In this document: positions 60,753 through 64,000 of the stretch, piece by piece
Position numbering within the stretch: the first letter of the stretch is position 1
Layout of the letters: every line of letters starts with the position of its first letter
Assembly (NCBI GenBank): GCA_029821755.1
Contig: JALGSV010000010.1
Coordinates: forward strand, 57,120 to 121,119
DNA: 64,000 nt
From: Candidatus Zipacnadum vermilionense
Lineage (GTDB): Bacteria; Armatimonadota; Zipacnadia; Zipacnadales; Zipacnadaceae
Reading direction: 5' to 3'
Program-made: the position numbers and the translations under genes
Notes under the pieces: generated by a model
Seen by the model: only the letters and a program-made list of their open reading frames with translations
Told to the model about the DNA's origin: nothing
Database searches by the model: none

Positions 60753-61490
60753 CTACTGATTTTTGGGGCATAGCTCACTGGCGGTCAACACTTGTGGCAG
60801 CAGGTGACTCGCGTCCGAGGGCCCGCAGGGCCCATCATCCTCGATGGACCACATGTTCGACGTGAGATTCGTCATTGTCGGCTTCATGGCCTTGGCGTGC
60901 CCGTCGCAGAAGCCGTAATTGCACGTGCCGGAGTGCACCGCCGAGATATTGTTGCACGCGTTGGCCGGGCCCTGCCCAATGTAGGGGTACCAATTGGCGA
61001 CTGTCTCCATCATCACAATGGTCTCCGCCGGATTGGGGATCTCCGCCAGGAAGTTTCCGCTCCCCGTCAGCCAGTGGTTGGGGATGAGACTGATGGCTAC
61101 CCGGCCGCAGTTGTAGCCGACGTCGGAGTTGGCCCCGTAGCTCCACGGGAACGCCGTTGAGCTCCCCGGCGCTATCTCTCCGCTGGACCCGGCATTAGGC
61201 CGGGACGGACACTGGAAGATCTGCACGTTCTTGATGTACGGGTAGACAGCGCTCATCCAGGAGGGAGCCCAGGTGCCCCACCCTTTGACGAAACAGATGG
61301 GGAGGCGCTCGTCGTAGTCGTTGGCGTACATCATGAAGGCAAGCGTAATCTGCTTGACGTTGCTCAAGCAGCTGTTCTGCCGTGCCTTTTCTCTGGCACG
61401 AGCAAAGACAGGAAACAGAATCGCCGCCAGGATCGCGATAATCGCGATCACCACCAACAGTTCGATCAAGGTGAAGCCTTTCGTCCTCAT
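60753..61490 (-). CDS. Type IV pilin-like secreted protein with H-x9-DG motif (DUF1559 type), copy 1
   Basis: 245 aa. Prepilin leader MRTKG cut before Phe, then the 20-residue helix [20 protein letters not shown] and the [13 protein letters not shown] signature. The globular part has [19 protein letters not shown] and the C-terminal [19 protein letters not shown], where His-x9-Asp-Gly is the hallmark motif. Likely part of a pseudopilus, pilus or secreted surface structure processed by a prepilin peptidase. GGAGGTC lies 8 bases before ATG 61490. The most divergent of the array (FCDG versus FVDG). Confidence 0.9.
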   Translation of the reverse strand: MRTKGFTLIELLVVIAIIAILAAILFPVFARAREKARQNSCLSNVKQITLAFMMYANDYDERLPICFVKGWGTWAPSWMSAVYPYIKNVQIFQCPSRPNAGSSGEIAPGSSTAFPWSYGANSDVGYNCGRVAISLIPNHWLTGSGNFLAEIPNPAETIVMMETVANWYPYIGQGPANACNNISAVHSGTCNYGFCDGHAKAMKPTMTNLTSNMWSIEDDGPCGPSDASHLLPQVLTASELCPKNQ

Positions 61491-61656
61491 AGGAAGAGAC
61501 CTCCTAACTAAGAATGGAACAGACTTACATTCTATTTCGCCGTGGCTATAGAAAATCCTCCTGTCGCGTGTATATTTCTTCTAGTAGCATCGGCGAGGGA
61601 GTCTTGGGGGGCACGGCACGGCCCTCATCTCCTTGGTTCAAGAAGTGAGGGCGGTT

Positions 61657-61694
61657 GAAAAAGCGGGCGGCCCCTCCGAGGAGCCGCCCCTTTT
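61657..61694 (-). terminator. Terminator of pilin-like copy 2
   Basis: Minus strand: GGGGCGGC stem around TCCTCGGAGGG, then GCTTTTTC. Nearly identical to the elements at 60699, 62628 and 63592. Confidence 0.75.
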
Positions 61695-61717
61695 CTTGCG
61701 ATGTCTACGACCGCCGT

Positions 61718-62461
61718 CTACTGGTTGCTGACACAGGCCTCGGCGGCCTGCATCGTGGGGATGAGTATCCCGTAGTTATCGGTGGTCGGGTTGTCGTTCT
61801 CGATCGACCACATGTTCTGCCCGATGATGGTCGCGGTCGGCTTCATGGCCTTCGCGTGACCGTCAACGAACCCGTAGTTGCCCACGCCGGAGTGCGAGGC
61901 GGCGATGTTGTTGCACGCCTCCCCGGCACCCTGGCCGATGTATGGGAAGTAGTCGTTCCACGTCTCGCCCAGGATCAGCGTCTCCGCCGGCACCGCCATG
62001 GCGGCCATGCACTGGGGTCCTCCGTTGTACCAGGGCCCTCCAAAGCTCGAAAGGATGCCACTTGGAGATATGCCCTCGTATCCTGTATCCGCGTTGATTC
62101 CGTAACTCCGGGGGAATTGAGCGGTTGATCCCGGGACATACTCCACGCCCCCACCGGCGGCGATGCCGGCATTGGGCCGCGAGGGGCACTGGAAGATCTG
62201 CAGGTTCTTCACGTAGGGGTAGATAGCGCTGCGCCACGAAGGCGCAGAGAACCAACTGGAGATTGAGTATGGCATGTACTCGTCGTAGTCGTTGGCGTAC
62301 ATAATGACGCCCAGGGTGAGCTGCTTGACGTTACTCAAGCAACTGTTCTGCCGTGCCTTTTCTCTGGCACGAGCAAAGACAGGAAACAGAATTGCGGCTA
62401 GAATCGCAATAATCGCGATCACCACCAGCAACTCGATCAAGGTGAAGCCTTTCGTCCGCAT
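61718..62461 (-). CDS. Type IV pilin-like secreted protein (DUF1559 type), copy 2
   Basis: 247 aa. Leader and helix are identical to copy 1 ([20 protein letters not shown]). It contains [19 protein letters not shown], the region [20 protein letters not shown], and [19 protein letters not shown]. The first ~60 codons and the 5' leader match copies 1 and 3 almost base for base, while the globular middle varies. Ribosome site AGGAGGTC. An upstream hairpin, GCCCTCA...TGAGGGC, is conserved in each leader. Confidence 0.9.
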   Translation of the reverse strand: MRTKGFTLIELLVVIAIIAILAAILFPVFARAREKARQNSCLSNVKQLTLGVIMYANDYDEYMPYSISSWFSAPSWRSAIYPYVKNLQIFQCPSRPNAGIAAGGGVEYVPGSTAQFPRSYGINADTGYEGISPSGILSSFGGPWYNGGPQCMAAMAVPAETLILGETWNDYFPYIGQGAGEACNNIAASHSGVGNYGFVDGHAKAMKPTATIIGQNMWSIENDNPTTDNYGILIPTMQAAEACVSNQ

Positions 62462-62627
62462 AGAAACAGACCTCCTGACTGAGAATAGAACAGACCAAAA
62501 TTCTTTTTCGCCGCGGCTACAGAAAGTCCTCTTGTCGCGTGTATACTTTTTCTAGTAGCATCGGCGAGGGAGTCTTGGGGGCATGGCACGGCCCTCATCT
62601 CCTTGGTTCAAGAGGTGAGGGCGGTTG

Positions 62628-62665
62628 AAAAAGCGGGCGGCCCCTCCGAGCAGCCGCCCTTCTTC
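62628..62665 (-). terminator. Terminator of pilin-like copy 3
   Basis: Minus strand GGGCGGC stem with a CTGCTCGGAGGG-type centre and a GCTTTTTC run; same family as 61657. Confidence 0.7.
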
Positions 62666-62692
62666 TTCTGCTAAGTTGTCTACCGCGGCTTA

Positions 62693-63430
62693 CTACTGGT
62701 TGCTGGGACAGGCTGGGGCAGCGTCTATCATTCCTGTGAGCAGACCATGGGAGTCGACGGTGGGATCATCGTCCTGAATCGTCCACATGTTCTGGCCGAT
62801 GATGGTCGCGCCCGGGGTCATCGCCTTGGCGTGGCCGTCAACAAACCCGTAGTTGCCTACGCCGGAGTGCGAGGCGGCGATGTTGGTGCACGCCCCCGCG
62901 GCGCCCTGCCCGGCATACGGGAAGTAGTCGGCCCACGTCTCGGCCAGGATCAAGGTCTCCGCCGGCTTGGGCATACTCGCCATACACTGGGGGCCACCCC
63001 ACCACTGGGGGAAGTCACTGTTCAGACCGGTCGGGGGCGTCCCCGTATATCCAGCGTCCGAGATCACGCCATAGCTGCGCGGGAAACCCGTGGAGGATCC
63101 CGGCGGGTACTCGACGGCCGGGTAGGCGGAGATCCCGGCGTTGGGCCGCGAGGGGCACTGGAAGATCTGCAGGTTCTTCACGTACGGGTAGATGCAGGTG
63201 CGCCACGAGGGCAGCACCACCCAGGCCGCCAACACGGGGGGCATGTACTCGTCGTAGTCGTTGGCGTACATCATGATGCCCAGGGTGAGCTGCTTGACGT
63301 TACTCAAGCAACTGTTCTGCCGCGCCTTTTCTCTGGCCCGTGCGAAGACTGGGAACAGAATTGCGGCTAGAATCGCAATAATTGCGATCACTACCAGCAA
63401 CTCGATCAAGGTGAAGCCTTTCGTCCTCAT
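62693..63430 (-). CDS. Type IV pilin-like secreted protein (DUF1559 type), copy 3
   Basis: 245 aa from ATG 63430, which sits 8 bases after AGGAGGTC; the frame is open 45 codons further up without support. Same leader, helix and [13 protein letters not shown] block. The variable middle includes [20 protein letters not shown] and ends [19 protein letters not shown]. Spacing from copy 2 start is 969 bp and copy 1 to copy 2 is 971 bp, so the array is a regular tandem repeat. Confidence 0.9.
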   Translation of the reverse strand: MRTKGFTLIELLVVIAIIAILAAILFPVFARAREKARQNSCLSNVKQLTLGIMMYANDYDEYMPPVLAAWVVLPSWRTCIYPYVKNLQIFQCPSRPNAGISAYPAVEYPPGSSTGFPRSYGVISDAGYTGTPPTGLNSDFPQWWGGPQCMASMPKPAETLILAETWADYFPYAGQGAAGACTNIAASHSGVGNYGFVDGHAKAMTPGATIIGQNMWTIQDDDPTVDSHGLLTGMIDAAPACPSNQ

Positions 63431-63591
63431 AGGAAGAGACCTCCTAACTAAGAATGGAACAGACTTATACTCTCTTTCGCCGCGGCTACAGAAAGTCCTC
63501 CTATCGCGTGTGTTTTTTCTAGTAGCATCGGCGAGGGAGTTTTGGGGGCACGGCACGGCCCTCATCTCCTTGGTTCAAGAGGTGAAGGCGG

Positions 63592-63629
63592 TTGAAAAAA
63601 GCGGGCGGCCCCTCCGAAGAGCCGCCCTT
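63592..63629 (-). terminator. Terminator of pilin-like copy 4
   Basis: GGGCGGC/GCCGCCC stem, centre CTCTTCGGAGGG on the minus strand, then GCTTTTTTC. Same repeated element as after copies 1-3. Confidence 0.7.
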
Positions 63630-63660
63630 CTTCTTCTGCTAAGTTGTCTGCCGCGGCTTC

Positions 63661-64000
63661 CTACATATTGTTGATACAGCCCTCGGCGCCCTGCATCACC
63701 GGAATGAGCAGACCGTGGTTGTTCGTGGTGGGATCATCGTCCTGAATCGACCACATGTTCTGGCCAATGATGGTTGCGGTCGGCTTCATGGCCTTGGCGT
63801 GGCCGTCGCAGAAGCCATAGTTGCCCACTCCCGAGTGGGTGGCGGCAATGTTGTAACACTCATTCACACCGTTGGCCCCTTGGCCAATGTAGGGGAAGTA
63901 GTCATTCCAGGTCTCCCCCAGCACGAGGGTCTCCGCCGGCTTCGCGATGCTGGCCATGCATTGGGGGCCGATCCAGCCCCAGCCCCAGTTCTGGGGCATC
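63661..64000 (-). CDS. Type IV pilin-like secreted protein (DUF1559 type), copy 4, N-terminus outside the window
   Basis: Only the last ~113 residues are visible, in the same layout as the other copies: [39 protein letters not shown] and MWSIQDDDPTTNNHG. The frame is open at the window edge, and by the 970-bp spacing the start should lie about 400 bp beyond. The pair of FCDG (copies 1 and 4) and FVDG (copies 2 and 3) shows mixing of variants. Confidence 0.85.
   Translation of the reverse strand, partial: MPQNWGWGWIGPQCMASIAKPAETLVLGETWNDYFPYIGQGANGVNECYNIAATHSGVGNYGFCDGHAKAMKPTATIIGQNMWSIQDDDPTTNNHGLLIPVMQGAEGCINNM

Noticed and set aside
61491..61717. GGTTCAAG-like motif in pilin leaders considered as a tRNA T-loop
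   Set aside because: No cloverleaf can be formed around it and it lies in a conserved leader hairpin.

Overview
The window is about two-thirds GC, gene-dense and bacterial. It most resembles Armatimonadota. The strongest clue is the tandem type IV pilin-like proteins at the right end, which share the N-terminal signature [13 protein letters not shown] followed by an H-x9-DG motif. A PEP-CTERM protein, an LptD/OstA-like outer-membrane protein (so a cell with two membranes), several URO-D-fold paralogues and many secreted glycan-active proteins fit the same picture. The phylum call is inference from protein signatures. No rRNA, tRNA or CRISPR was seen.

Layout. 1-16.7 kb: an envelope or exopolysaccharide locus read rightward, holding a winged-helix regulator (cut by the window edge), sugar transferase, DegT aminotransferase, VanZ-like protein, lipB, two polytopic membrane proteins (one an O-antigen ligase), three secreted beta-sandwich proteins, a PMT/ArnT-like glycosyltransferase and an FG-GAP protein. 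Several neighbours overlap as ATGA. 16.8-23.1 kb: a TIM-barrel protein, a leftward aspartoacylase-like/zinc-finger pair, and secA preceded by a decayed tandem copy of its own leader and first 23 codons. 23.2-49.97 kb: a glycan and small-molecule catabolism region with GH116, GH65-like, GH29, a DUF6259-like giant, a heparinase II/III-type gene broken by one in-frame TAA, four URO-D paralogues, a Gfo/Idh/MocA oxidoreductase, a threonine aldolase, a UbiA/MenA prenyltransferase and a PEP-CTERM protein. 50-60.6 kb: a proline/arginine-rich surface protein, glmM, an AIM24-like protein, the LptD-like protein, a decayed polysaccharide deacetylase, a second DegT aminotransferase, a DUF559 nuclease inside inverted repeats, and a sugar isomerase. 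60.7-64 kb: at least four tandem pilin-like genes on the minus strand.

How the parts may work together: the left part would build and export a surface glycan, while the middle would take apart complex plant or microbial glycans. URO-D-type proteins recur beside the hydrolases and may act on methylated or otherwise decorated sugars (inference). The intergenic DNA is unusually rich in palindromes. One dispersed G/C-run repeat occurs at least seven times; two copies form the ends of the DUF559 cassette, one supplies the probable start of the FG-GAP gene, and a different palindrome is translated inside glmM.
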